The notes beneath the pieces are model-generated. The model searched no databases. It was given only the letters and a program-made list of their open reading frames with translations, and had not been told where the DNA came from. A stretch of 28,925 nucleotides of DNA from Sphingobacterium sp. (GTDB lineage: Bacteria; Bacteroidota; Bacteroidia; SpSt-205): assembly GCA_028276345.1 (NCBI GenBank), contig JAPYWM010000002.1, forward strand, positions 1 to 28,925, in the 5' to 3' direction. The translations under genes and the position numbers were made by a program. Below, one piece after another: positions 7,068 through 13,676 of the stretch; the first letter of the stretch is position 1; each line of letters begins with the position of its first letter.

Positions 7068-9005
7068 ATGTCAAGACTGCCCGGTCTGCGCGCTTTTGTA
7101 GAAAAGTTAGAGAAGTACGGCGAACTGAAGCGGGTTCGTACCCCTGTCAGCCCGGTTTTGGAGATTACCGAGATTACGGATCGCATCGTGAAGGCAGAGG
7201 GGCCAGCCCTGCTTTTTGAGGAGACGGGCACACCGTTTCCAGTGCTGATTAATGCCTATGGCTCGGAGCGGCGCATGGCGCTGGCATTAGGCGTGGAAGG
7301 TGATTCAAAGGGTTCTAACCACCTGGATGCCATCAGTACGCGCATGCAAGCGCTTTTTAGCAAGCTCCTGAGCCCGAAGGCCTCCCTGCTGGAAAAACTC
7401 CAGATGCTCCCAACGCTGGCACAGGTGGCGGGCTTCCTGCCCCGCCGTCACCGGGGAAAGGCCCCCTGCCAGGAGGTCGTCCACACCGGCGAAGCCATCA
7501 ACCTTTTTCATCTGCCCATTCTGCAATGCTGGCCGGCGGATGGCGGACATTATATTACGCTTCCGGTGGTGCATACATACCATCCCCACACCCGCCAGCG
7601 CAATGTAGGTATGTACCGGGTGCAGGTCCTGGATGAAAAAACTACCGCCATTCATTGGCAACTGCATAAAGTTTCTCGTCGCCACTACGACGCCTGGAAA
7701 GAAACCGGCCAGAAGATGCCCGTAGCGATAGTTTTAGGTGGCGATCCGGTGTATGCGTATGCGGCTACGGCTCCCTTGCCAGAAGGCGTGGATGAGTACA
7801 TCCTGGCGGGGTTTTTACGGGGGCGGCCGGTGCCCCTCGTCTCCTGCGTCACGCAGCCCATAGAAGTGCCCGCTGACGCCGACATCGTCATAGAAGGCTA
7901 TGTGGACCCCCAGGAGCCCCTCGTACTGGAAGGCCCATTCGGCGACCATACGGGCTACTACTCCCTGCCGGACTATTATCCGGCTTTTCATGTTACAGCC
8001 ATCACCCACCGCAAGGACGCCATTTACCCTGCGACTATCGTGGGGATACCCCCGCAAGAAGATGCCTGGATCGGGAAAGCCACGGAAAGAATCTTCCTCA
8101 CCCCTATCCGACTCACGATGATGCCTGAAATCCAAGATATGGATCTCCCGGTTCACGGAGTCTTTCACAACATGGCCCTTGTCAGCATTGAGAAAAGCTA
8201 TCCGGGCCAGGGGCTCAAAGTAGCGCACGCTTTATGGGGCGCCGGCCAGCTCATGCTCACCAAAATCGTCGTCGTAGTAGATAAGTCCGTCTCCGTGCAT
8301 GACTACTGGGCCGTAGCCAGGGCGGCTTGTGAACATGCGGACCTCCGGACGGATATCGTGTTTTCGCAGGGGCCCCTGGATGTGTTGGACCATGCCTGTT
8401 CGCAGATGGCCTTTGGTGGCAAGCTCGCCATCGACGCCACGCCAAAAGGCCCAGAAGAGCGGCTCTTCCCGCCCCTGGCCTACCCTACTCCAGACCCCTC
8501 CCGCCTCTCCGCAGAAGCCCTGCGCCCCGACTTCTCCGAAATCCTCCAAGCTAATCTCCAGCTGATTGAGAAGGGCATTCCCATCTGGGTTGGTAGCTTT
8601 CGCAAAAGTCAAAAACATCACGGCCGTAAGCTGGGAGAAAAATTAGCCCAGCACCCTGCCTTCCGGGGCATTAAAGTGCTTCTCCTCCTAGATGGCGAAA
8701 TGCCCATAGACTACCTCGGGGATGTTTTCTGGCGATTCACCAATAATGTAGACATGCGGCGGGATACCCGGGTGGTTGAAGATGAGGCGGGGCTCCTCCA
8801 TCTGGTAATTGACGCCTCGGTGAAGAGCCTGGTGCTGGATGACTTTCAGCGGCCCTGGCCCAATGTGACCGTCATGGATGAAGCCACCATCCAAAAAGTG
8901 GATGAGAAGTGGCCGCAGTACGGATTGGGGCCGTTTATTCCCTCTCCCTCGCGGCGGTACCGCCTTCTCATGCAGGGGGAGGGGGCGGTAGCCTCGGGGT
9001 CGTAG
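7068..9005 (+). CDS. UbiD-family prenylated-FMN decarboxylase (probable menaquinone biosynthesis)
   Basis: A UbiD-type 3-polyprenyl-4-hydroxybenzoate decarboxylase of about 645 residues. These enzymes use prenylated FMN made by UbiX to decarboxylate aromatic acids. Visible family features are the N-terminal GELKRV...EITEITDRI...GPALLFE region and the strongly conserved LEGPFGDHTGYYS segment at about residues 287-299, which carries an active-site glutamate. The GQLMLTKIVVVVD segment follows. In Bacteroidota, UbiD homologues of this size commonly act in menaquinone synthesis; that role is inferred. The frame also allows a GTG at 7053, but the ATG at 7068 fits the family N-terminus better. No promoter box precedes either start, which fits an operon with thiolase. 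The TAG stop lies within the promoter box of the next gene. Confidence 0.9.
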   Translation: MSRLPGLRAFVEKLEKYGELKRVRTPVSPVLEITEITDRIVKAEGPALLFEETGTPFPVLINAYGSERRMALALGVEGDSKGSNHLDAISTRMQALFSKLLSPKASLLEKLQMLPTLAQVAGFLPRRHRGKAPCQEVVHTGEAINLFHLPILQCWPADGGHYITLPVVHTYHPHTRQRNVGMYRVQVLDEKTTAIHWQLHKVSRRHYDAWKETGQKMPVAIVLGGDPVYAYAATAPLPEGVDEYILAGFLRGRPVPLVSCVTQPIEVPADADIVIEGYVDPQEPLVLEGPFGDHTGYYSLPDYYPAFHVTAITHRKDAIYPATIVGIPPQEDAWIGKATERIFLTPIRLTMMPEIQDMDLPVHGVFHNMALVSIEKSYPGQGLKVAHALWGAGQLMLTKIVVVVDKSVSVHDYWAVARAACEHADLRTDIVFSQGPLDVLDHACSQMAFGGKLAIDATPKGPEERLFPPLAYPTPDPSRLSAEALRPDFSEILQANLQLIEKGIPIWVGSFRKSQKHHGRKLGEKLAQHPAFRGIKVLLLLDGEMPIDYLGDVFWRFTNNVDMRRDTRVVEDEAGLLHLVIDASVKSLVLDDFQRPWPNVTVMDEATIQKVDEKWPQYGLGPFIPSPSRRYRLLMQGEGAVASGS

Positions 9006-9010
9006 CTTTG
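9003..9010 (+). promoter_or_regulatory. -7 promoter box of nnr, sharing the UbiD stop codon
   Basis: TAGCTTTG matches TAnnTTTG and ends 4 nt before the ATG at 9015. Its first three bases are the TAG stop codon of the UbiD gene. Confidence 0.75.
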
Positions 9011-9014
9011 CGCT

Positions 9015-10577
9015 ATGCGGCCGGTCTTCAACTCGGCTCAGATGCGCCGGGCGGACGAGATCATGCAGATTGAGTACGGCTACTTGAGCATCCTCCTCAT
9101 GGAAAGTGCGGGTCGCCAGACTGCCAGACGTATCCTCTCCCATTATCCGCAGCAGCACACCTTCGTCGTCATCGCCGGCTCCGGCAATAATGGCGGTGAT
9201 GGCCTCGTCGTCGCCCGTTATCTCTACCGCCACAAAAAAGAACTATTCATCCTCATCACCCGTCCACCGGAAAAAATATCCGCATTACCTCGCATTCAGT
9301 ATGACATAATCCAGCGCTTAGGCATACCTGTGCATGTTCTCTCCCCCGATAGCCTTCGTCTCCTCTCCGCCTTCGTAGAAAAAGCCCCCCAAAAGCCCCT
9401 TGTCATCGATGCCTTGGTCGGACTCGGCTTAGAAAAAGCGCTGCGCGAGCGGGAGGCAGCCCTGATAGAATTTCTCAAAGAACTGCGTTTGCCCGCGGTA
9501 GCCGTAGACCTACCTTCGGGGCTAAGCGGCGATACTGGTCAGGTCTTGTCCGAACCGCTATCGTGTACACATACGTTTACATTTCAGGTGCCGAAAATCT
9601 GCCATGTTGTAACGCCTGCCGCCCGATATTGCGGAAAAGTAGAAGTCTTAGATATCGGAATTTACCCGGAGGTGCTGGATCGTATTGGGGCTACGAGCTT
9701 TTTGATTACGAAAAAGGGGGTGCGCAAGCTCCTTCCTGACCGGCCTCCCGAGGCGCATAAAGGGACTTTTGGGCACCTACTCGTCGTAGGCGGCTCCGAG
9801 GGAAAAGCAGGTGCACCCGCACTCGCCACACTCGCAGCGCTGCGCAGTGGAGCGGGACTGGCTACCGCTCTCATCCCCGGCAGTTGTGCGCCGGCCTTCC
9901 ACCGGAAAGTCCTCAGCGGGATGAGCTTACCTTATGGGGACGCCCACGTCAAGTACCTCAATGAGATTGCGGCCCTCTGGGCAGGCCCCCACTTAGAGGG
10001 CAAAGATGCCCTCGTCATCGGCCCCGGCCTTGGTACGGGCGCTGATACTTACAGCTTCCTCAAAGCCTTCCTCACCCAGGTCCAAAATCGCCCGGCCGTC
10101 CTGGATGCCGACGCCCTCAACCTCCTCGCCACCTATAAAGACCTCATTGACCTCCTACCAAAGCAGCTCGTCTTGACCCCACACCCCGGCGAAGCCGCTC
10201 GTCTCTTAGGAACTGCTACCGAACGCATTCAGGCCTATCGCCTGGAATCCGCCCTCCACCTCGCCCAGAAATACCAGGCTATCGTCATTCTGAAAGGCGC
10301 CTACCCCATCATCGCCTCCCCAAAGGGCGAAATGTACTTTCTGCCTGTGGCGGAGCCGGCCCTGGCGACAGCCGGAACCGGCGATGTACTGGCAGGCATG
10401 ATTGGCGGGTTTTTGGCGCAGGGACTTTCTCCCCTGACAGCCGCTATTGTAAGCCTGTACCTTCACACCCAAGCCGCCCGCCTCGCTAAGCATCACTTCT
10501 CAGCGCCGGCCCTCACCGCTGCTACCCTCGTGCGCTTCATTGGCCCCGCCTACAAGCACCTCACTGACTCCACTTGA
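9015..10577 (+). CDS. nnr: Bifunctional NAD(P)H-hydrate epimerase / ADP-dependent NAD(P)H-hydrate dehydratase
   Basis: This metabolite-repair enzyme of 520 residues converts damaged, hydrated NAD(P)H back to NAD(P)H. The N-terminal YjeF_N epimerase domain (about residues 1-215) has GSGNNGGDGLVVARYL at about 55-70 and DLPSGLSGDTG. The C-terminal dehydratase domain has a ribokinase-like fold. It begins near HKGTFGHLLVVGGS and contains LTPHPGEAARLL and the phosphate-binding AGTGDVLAGMIGGFLAQG. Both domains look intact and full length. The ATG at 9015 has a TAGCTTTG box 4 nt upstream, so although it is only 9 bp downstream of ubiD it probably has its own leaderless transcript. It is convergent with rpmB. 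Confidence 0.95.
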   Translation: MRPVFNSAQMRRADEIMQIEYGYLSILLMESAGRQTARRILSHYPQQHTFVVIAGSGNNGGDGLVVARYLYRHKKELFILITRPPEKISALPRIQYDIIQRLGIPVHVLSPDSLRLLSAFVEKAPQKPLVIDALVGLGLEKALREREAALIEFLKELRLPAVAVDLPSGLSGDTGQVLSEPLSCTHTFTFQVPKICHVVTPAARYCGKVEVLDIGIYPEVLDRIGATSFLITKKGVRKLLPDRPPEAHKGTFGHLLVVGGSEGKAGAPALATLAALRSGAGLATALIPGSCAPAFHRKVLSGMSLPYGDAHVKYLNEIAALWAGPHLEGKDALVIGPGLGTGADTYSFLKAFLTQVQNRPAVLDADALNLLATYKDLIDLLPKQLVLTPHPGEAARLLGTATERIQAYRLESALHLAQKYQAIVILKGAYPIIASPKGEMYFLPVAEPALATAGTGDVLAGMIGGFLAQGLSPLTAAIVSLYLHTQAARLAKHHFSAPALTAATLVRFIGPAYKHLTDST

Positions 10578-10687
10578 TTTTTAGACTTCGGCTCAAGCCT
10601 CCCCTTCCTTCAGCCTCCACCCGGAGGGAAAGCCCGCTTCCTTGCCTACTATCCCGTTGGAAACTTCGGCTCGCCCTGGCCCAGGAC
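10578..10687. other. Short convergent spacer between nnr and rpmB
   Basis: No ORF of note is present. It contains a weak 5-bp hairpin (CCTCC/GGAGG at 10614-10627), the small palindrome CCTGGcCCAGG near its right end, and two copies of ACTTCGGCTC. No T-tract terminator is visible. No rpmG (L33) gene fits here. Confidence 0.4.
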
Positions 10688-10897
10688 TTAGGCCAAGTAC
10701 CCCTTGCGGTAAAGGGTCTTCAATGCACGAGTGGTGAGCTTAACCCGTACAAACCCTTCCCCGCCCATCTCCGGAAGTAGCGGCAGACGCTTGTGCTGAA
10801 GATTGATATCAAAGCGGCGCTTCGTGTGGCGATTGGAGTGCGACACCTTGTAGCCGACTTGGGGTTTACGACCAGTAACCTCACACCGACGAGCCAT
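10688..10897 (-). CDS. rpmB: 50S ribosomal protein L28
   Basis: A small basic protein of 69 residues starting MARRCEVTGRKPQVGYKVSHSN. It has the L28 hallmarks: the N-terminal C-x2-TG-x-KP motif, SHSNRHTKRRFDINLQHKR, and a C-terminal VKLTTRALKTLYRKG. The reading frame stays open upstream to 10936. However, the L28 N-terminus and a TACCTTTG box ending 4 nt before the ATG at 10897 fix the start there. The gene stands alone; rpmG, often next to rpmB in bacteria, is not adjacent. Confidence 0.95.
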   Translation of the reverse strand: MARRCEVTGRKPQVGYKVSHSNRHTKRRFDINLQHKRLPLLPEMGGEGFVRVKLTTRALKTLYRKGYLA

Positions 10898-10901
10898 GCG
10901 G

Positions 10902-10909
10902 CAAAGGTA
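10902..10909 (-). promoter_or_regulatory. -7 promoter box of rpmB
   Basis: TACCTTTG on the minus strand ends 4 nt before the L28 ATG. Confidence 0.75.
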
Positions 10910-11010
10910 CAAAAAAGCGGAGCAAGCTCCCTGCATGCCCTACTCCGAGAAGCGCTACGACCTGACAAAGAAATGCAACTCCCCCCTTCCTGCCGGCGTA
11001 TAAAGGGTGT

Positions 11011-11481
11011 ATGCGACACGAGCTAATACTTCTGAGCCTGATGATGGGCATGAGCGTTTCGCTTGCCCAAAGCAGCAAAGCCGTCGGTGTCTATTTCTCG
11101 AAGGACGGCATCAAGGCGCTTAGCACCCGGTTCGGGATAGGGGATAATCCGTATCTCTCCGTAGCGCTTTTGGGGGGCTTAGGGCCGGCGGGCAGCTATG
11201 TGGCCGGGCTGAGTTTCCAGCACCTCTTTGAGGTAAGCGGGGGATGTGCCAGCGGCGCCTGCTATCGGCGTAGTACCGCCATCCAGCCTTACATAGATGC
11301 AGGGTTGCGCATGCTCCACCAACAAGCAGACGGTCAGATGACCCTGCAGGGCGTCATAGGCGGGGGCCTGCTCCTCCCTGTGGGTCCCATAGAAGCTTTT
11401 GTCCAGGTGCAGGGCCTCAAGCCCCTTTCCGAGCAGGGTCTCTCCGTGGATGTCGGCGGCGGTATCCGGATTCGCTTTTAG
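11011..11481 (+). CDS. Small predicted outer-membrane beta-barrel protein of unknown function
   Basis: I do not recognise a family for this 156-residue protein. It has an N-terminal signal peptide (MRHELILLSLMMGMSVSLAQ). The mature part is made of alternating glycine- and aromatic-rich strands (LSVALLGGLGPAGSYVAGLSFQHLF, YIDAGLRML, GVIGGGLLLPVGPIEAFVQV). It ends in GGGIRIRF, and a C-terminal phenylalanine is typical of outer-membrane barrels. Two cysteines (CASGAC) sit in what would be a loop. No TAnnTTTG box lies close to the ATG; only TATAAAGG is seen there. A strong terminator follows at 11524-11551, so it is probably a single-gene unit. Confidence 0.7.
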   Translation: MRHELILLSLMMGMSVSLAQSSKAVGVYFSKDGIKALSTRFGIGDNPYLSVALLGGLGPAGSYVAGLSFQHLFEVSGGCASGACYRRSTAIQPYIDAGLRMLHQQADGQMTLQGVIGGGLLLPVGPIEAFVQVQGLKPLSEQGLSVDVGGGIRIRF

Positions 11482-11523
11482 CAAGCTACGTGAGATAGAG
11501 GTCTTTGCGGGATGGTCTGGGTT

Positions 11524-11551
11524 GCCCCCCTACCGGGGGGCTTTTCTTTTT
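11524..11551 (+). terminator. Rho-independent terminator of the small outer-membrane protein gene
   Basis: GCCCCCC (11524-11530) and GGGGGGC (11535-11541) form a perfect 7-bp GC stem with a TACC loop. TTTTCTTTTT follows. It lies 42 bp after the stop codon at 11481. Confidence 0.9.
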
Positions 11552-11583
11552 GGGCGTCTACGTGTGGAAAGGCCTCGTCCCTG

Positions 11584-11591
11584 TTTCTTTG
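11584..11591 (+). promoter_or_regulatory. Candidate -7 box of the flippase gene
   Basis: TTTCTTTG differs from TAnnTTTG at one fixed base and ends 4 nt before the GTG at 11596. It lies downstream of the terminator. Confidence 0.55.
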
Positions 11592-11595
11592 GCCT

Positions 11596-12993
11596 GTGCT
11601 GAGGAAGTTAGCCTATCATAGTGCCCTCTATGGTCTGACGACGGCAGCAGGACGGTTTCTGAACTGGCTTCTAACTCCGCTGTACGCTTACCGCCTGTCG
11701 GTGGAAGACTTTGGTCGGATGAGCGAACTCTATGCCTACATGGTCTTTGGTACCATTCTGGTTAGCATCGGGATGGAGACAACCTATCTTCGGTTTGGGC
11801 GTGGGGGTATACCAGGGACTTTTCGGCGGGCACTGGGGATAACCTTCTTAGCCGGGGTAGGACTGGGAAGTCTCCTGTCCCTAACTGTGCCGTGGTTCAG
11901 TGGGCCGTTGGGTTATCAGGGCCGGGAGACGCTTCTGTGGCTAACGATTGCTATCTGGACGGTGGATGCCTGGGCGGCTTTGGCCATTACACATCAGCGG
12001 GCGGTTGGCGCTCCCTTCCGCTATGCGGCGATCCAGCTCACCCATGTAGGGGTGCTGATTGGCCTCAACCTCTACGGCGTGGGCTGGAAGGGTTGGGGAC
12101 TGGAGTTTATTCTGGTAGCGAATCTGCTGGCCTCTCTCCTTAAGCTCATCTGGGCGCTGGCCTGGTCCCCGGTAAGAGAAGTGCCAGGACCCACCACGCC
12201 AACGAGTGCGGTCTTATTTCGGTATGGGCTTATTCTGGCGCTGATGGGCCTCCTTGGCGCTACCAATGATGTCCTGGATCGGGTGCTCCTCCCCCAGTAT
12301 AGCCGGACGGATACAGCCCTGTATAGTGCCGCTTACAAAGTGGCTACGTTGATGGCGCTTTTTGTGCAGGCGTACCGGATGGCAGCAGAACCGCTTTTTC
12401 TGCGGGAAGCAGCCGGTCACGCGAGGTTTTATGCACGCAGCTGGGAGGCTTTTCATTTGGCGGGCTTAGGGGTCGTGCTCATCTTTTCCATTTGGGCGGA
12501 GCCGCTTTTGACTACCCGATGGGGGGGCCTCTTACCCGCCTCTCTCCTGCCACCCGCTTACTGGGAGGCATTGTGGGTCATCCCCATTTTGCTTTTTGCC
12601 AATCTACTCATGGGTTCGCTCGTCCATGCCTCTATCTGGTACAAGCTCCAGGAAAAGCCGGATATAGGTCTGCTGATTACAGGGGTAGGCAGTCTCATCA
12701 CGGTAGTGGGAAACTTATACGGCATCCCCCGGTATGGGTATGCGGCCTGTGCCGTGACGACGCTTTTAGCGTATGGGGGCATGGTGGGCGTATCGGTGGG
12801 GCTGGGACGCCGGAAGCTCCCCGGGGCATTCCCCCTGCGGTGGGTCCTACTGGCTACGGTGGGGGTAGCGGGATGTATCGTGCTGGCGTATGGCAGCTCC
12901 TGGCTCACCCGCCTTCTCTGCACGCTGGCAGGCGGGGTAGGCCTGGCATGGCTGACGCATATACGCCTGAGAAAGCACGCCGCTGGGGCCTGA
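11596..12993 (+). CDS. Oligosaccharide flippase / polysaccharide biosynthesis membrane protein
   Basis: A multi-pass inner-membrane protein of 465 residues related to the Wzx/MATE-type lipid-linked oligosaccharide flippases. The N-terminus shows the family pattern LYGLTTAAGRFLNWLLTPLYAYRLSVEDFGRMSELYAYM. Roughly a dozen hydrophobic helices follow to the end. The frame is open back to an ATG at 11512, but that extension would translate straight through a GC hairpin and T-tract terminator. I therefore place the start at the GTG at 11596, which is preceded by TTTCTTTG at 4 nt. It probably moves undecaprenyl-linked glycans across the membrane. The glycosyltransferase 680 bp downstream, past recR, fits the same theme. 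The family call is strong; the substrate is unknown. Confidence 0.88.
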   Translation: MLRKLAYHSALYGLTTAAGRFLNWLLTPLYAYRLSVEDFGRMSELYAYMVFGTILVSIGMETTYLRFGRGGIPGTFRRALGITFLAGVGLGSLLSLTVPWFSGPLGYQGRETLLWLTIAIWTVDAWAALAITHQRAVGAPFRYAAIQLTHVGVLIGLNLYGVGWKGWGLEFILVANLLASLLKLIWALAWSPVREVPGPTTPTSAVLFRYGLILALMGLLGATNDVLDRVLLPQYSRTDTALYSAAYKVATLMALFVQAYRMAAEPLFLREAAGHARFYARSWEAFHLAGLGVVLIFSIWAEPLLTTRWGGLLPASLLPPAYWEALWVIPILLFANLLMGSLVHASIWYKLQEKPDIGLLITGVGSLITVVGNLYGIPRYGYAACAVTTLLAYGGMVGVSVGLGRRKLPGAFPLRWVLLATVGVAGCIVLAYGSSWLTRLLCTLAGGVGLAWLTHIRLRKHAAGA

Positions 12994-13049
12994 GGTTTTA
13001 TTTTTTCCATGCAGAGTGCATGAAATGTCCAGATTCGGCGGGCGTAGTG

Positions 13050-13057
13050 TAGATTTG
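13050..13057 (+). promoter_or_regulatory. -7 promoter box of recR
   Basis: TAGATTTG matches TAnnTTTG and ends 4 nt before the GTG start at 13062. Confidence 0.75.
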
Positions 13058-13061
13058 CGGG

Positions 13062-13676
13062 GTGGAGCGCCATTTTTTCCCGCCGCCCACAGAGGCGCTG
13101 CGAGAAACGCTTAAGAAACTTCCTGGCATAGGTCCTCGGAGTGCGCTTCGGCTGGTTCAGCACCTTATGCGGCACCCGGCGCTTTTAGCGGATCTGGCGG
13201 GCGCGCTTACTCAGGTAGCGGCGGAGGTAGATGTTTGTCCAGCGTGCGGTTTCTGGAAGGAGAAAAGCCAGCCGCTTTGCCCGATATGTGCTGATCCCCG
13301 TCGGGATGAGCCGGCGCTGTGCGTGGTGCGAGAGGTGTCGGATCTGATTGCGATTGAGCAGGCAGGGGCTTTTCGGGGACATTATCATGTGCTGGGGGGC
13401 GTTTTAGACCCGCTTGCTGGGATTGGCGAAAAAGACCTCCGATTAGAGTCCCTCTGGAAGCGGCTACGAGAGGGCCTTTATCAGGAAGTGATTTTAGCCT
13501 TAGGCACCAGCCCCGAGGCCGAAACCACCGCCTACTACATCGTGCGGGCCCTAAGCGACTGGCCTGGCAAAGTCACCCGCTTCGCCAGCGGCATCCCCGT
13601 CGGTACCGACCTCTCTTACGTAGATACGCTGACATTGGTCCGATCTTTGCGAAATCGCCAACCTTTTCAGGTATGA
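13062..13676 (+). CDS. recR: Recombination protein RecR
   Basis: RecR is the ring-forming partner of RecF and RecO that helps load RecA at DNA gaps. This copy has 204 residues, the usual length. It shows a helix-hairpin-helix (KLPGIGPRSALRL, about residues 19-31), a four-cysteine zinc finger (C59, C62, C73, C76), and a Toprim domain beginning LCVVREVSDLIAIEQ. The conserved GGVLDPLAGIG and LGTSPEAETTA segments are present. It starts with a GTG preceded at 4 nt by TAGATTTG. The TGA stop overlaps the ATG of the next gene in an ATGA arrangement, suggesting translational coupling with the glycosyltransferase. Confidence 0.96.
   Translation: MERHFFPPPTEALRETLKKLPGIGPRSALRLVQHLMRHPALLADLAGALTQVAAEVDVCPACGFWKEKSQPLCPICADPRRDEPALCVVREVSDLIAIEQAGAFRGHYHVLGGVLDPLAGIGEKDLRLESLWKRLREGLYQEVILALGTSPEAETTAYYIVRALSDWPGKVTRFASGIPVGTDLSYVDTLTLVRSLRNRQPFQV

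Noticed and set aside
11512..11595. N-terminal extension of the flippase from ATG 11512
   Set aside because: It would encode a terminator hairpin and T-tract and has no hydrophobic-family similarity; a GTG with a promoter box follows at 11596.
13005..13025. CATGCA-gag-TGCATG inverted repeat between flippase and recR
   Set aside because: Too short and lacking a downstream T-tract; the T-rich run lies on the wrong side for a plus-strand terminator.
12492..13052. Overlapping 186-codon plus-strand frame inside the flippase gene
   Set aside because: Shadow of the flippase in another frame, Gly/Pro/Arg-rich with no recognisable domain.
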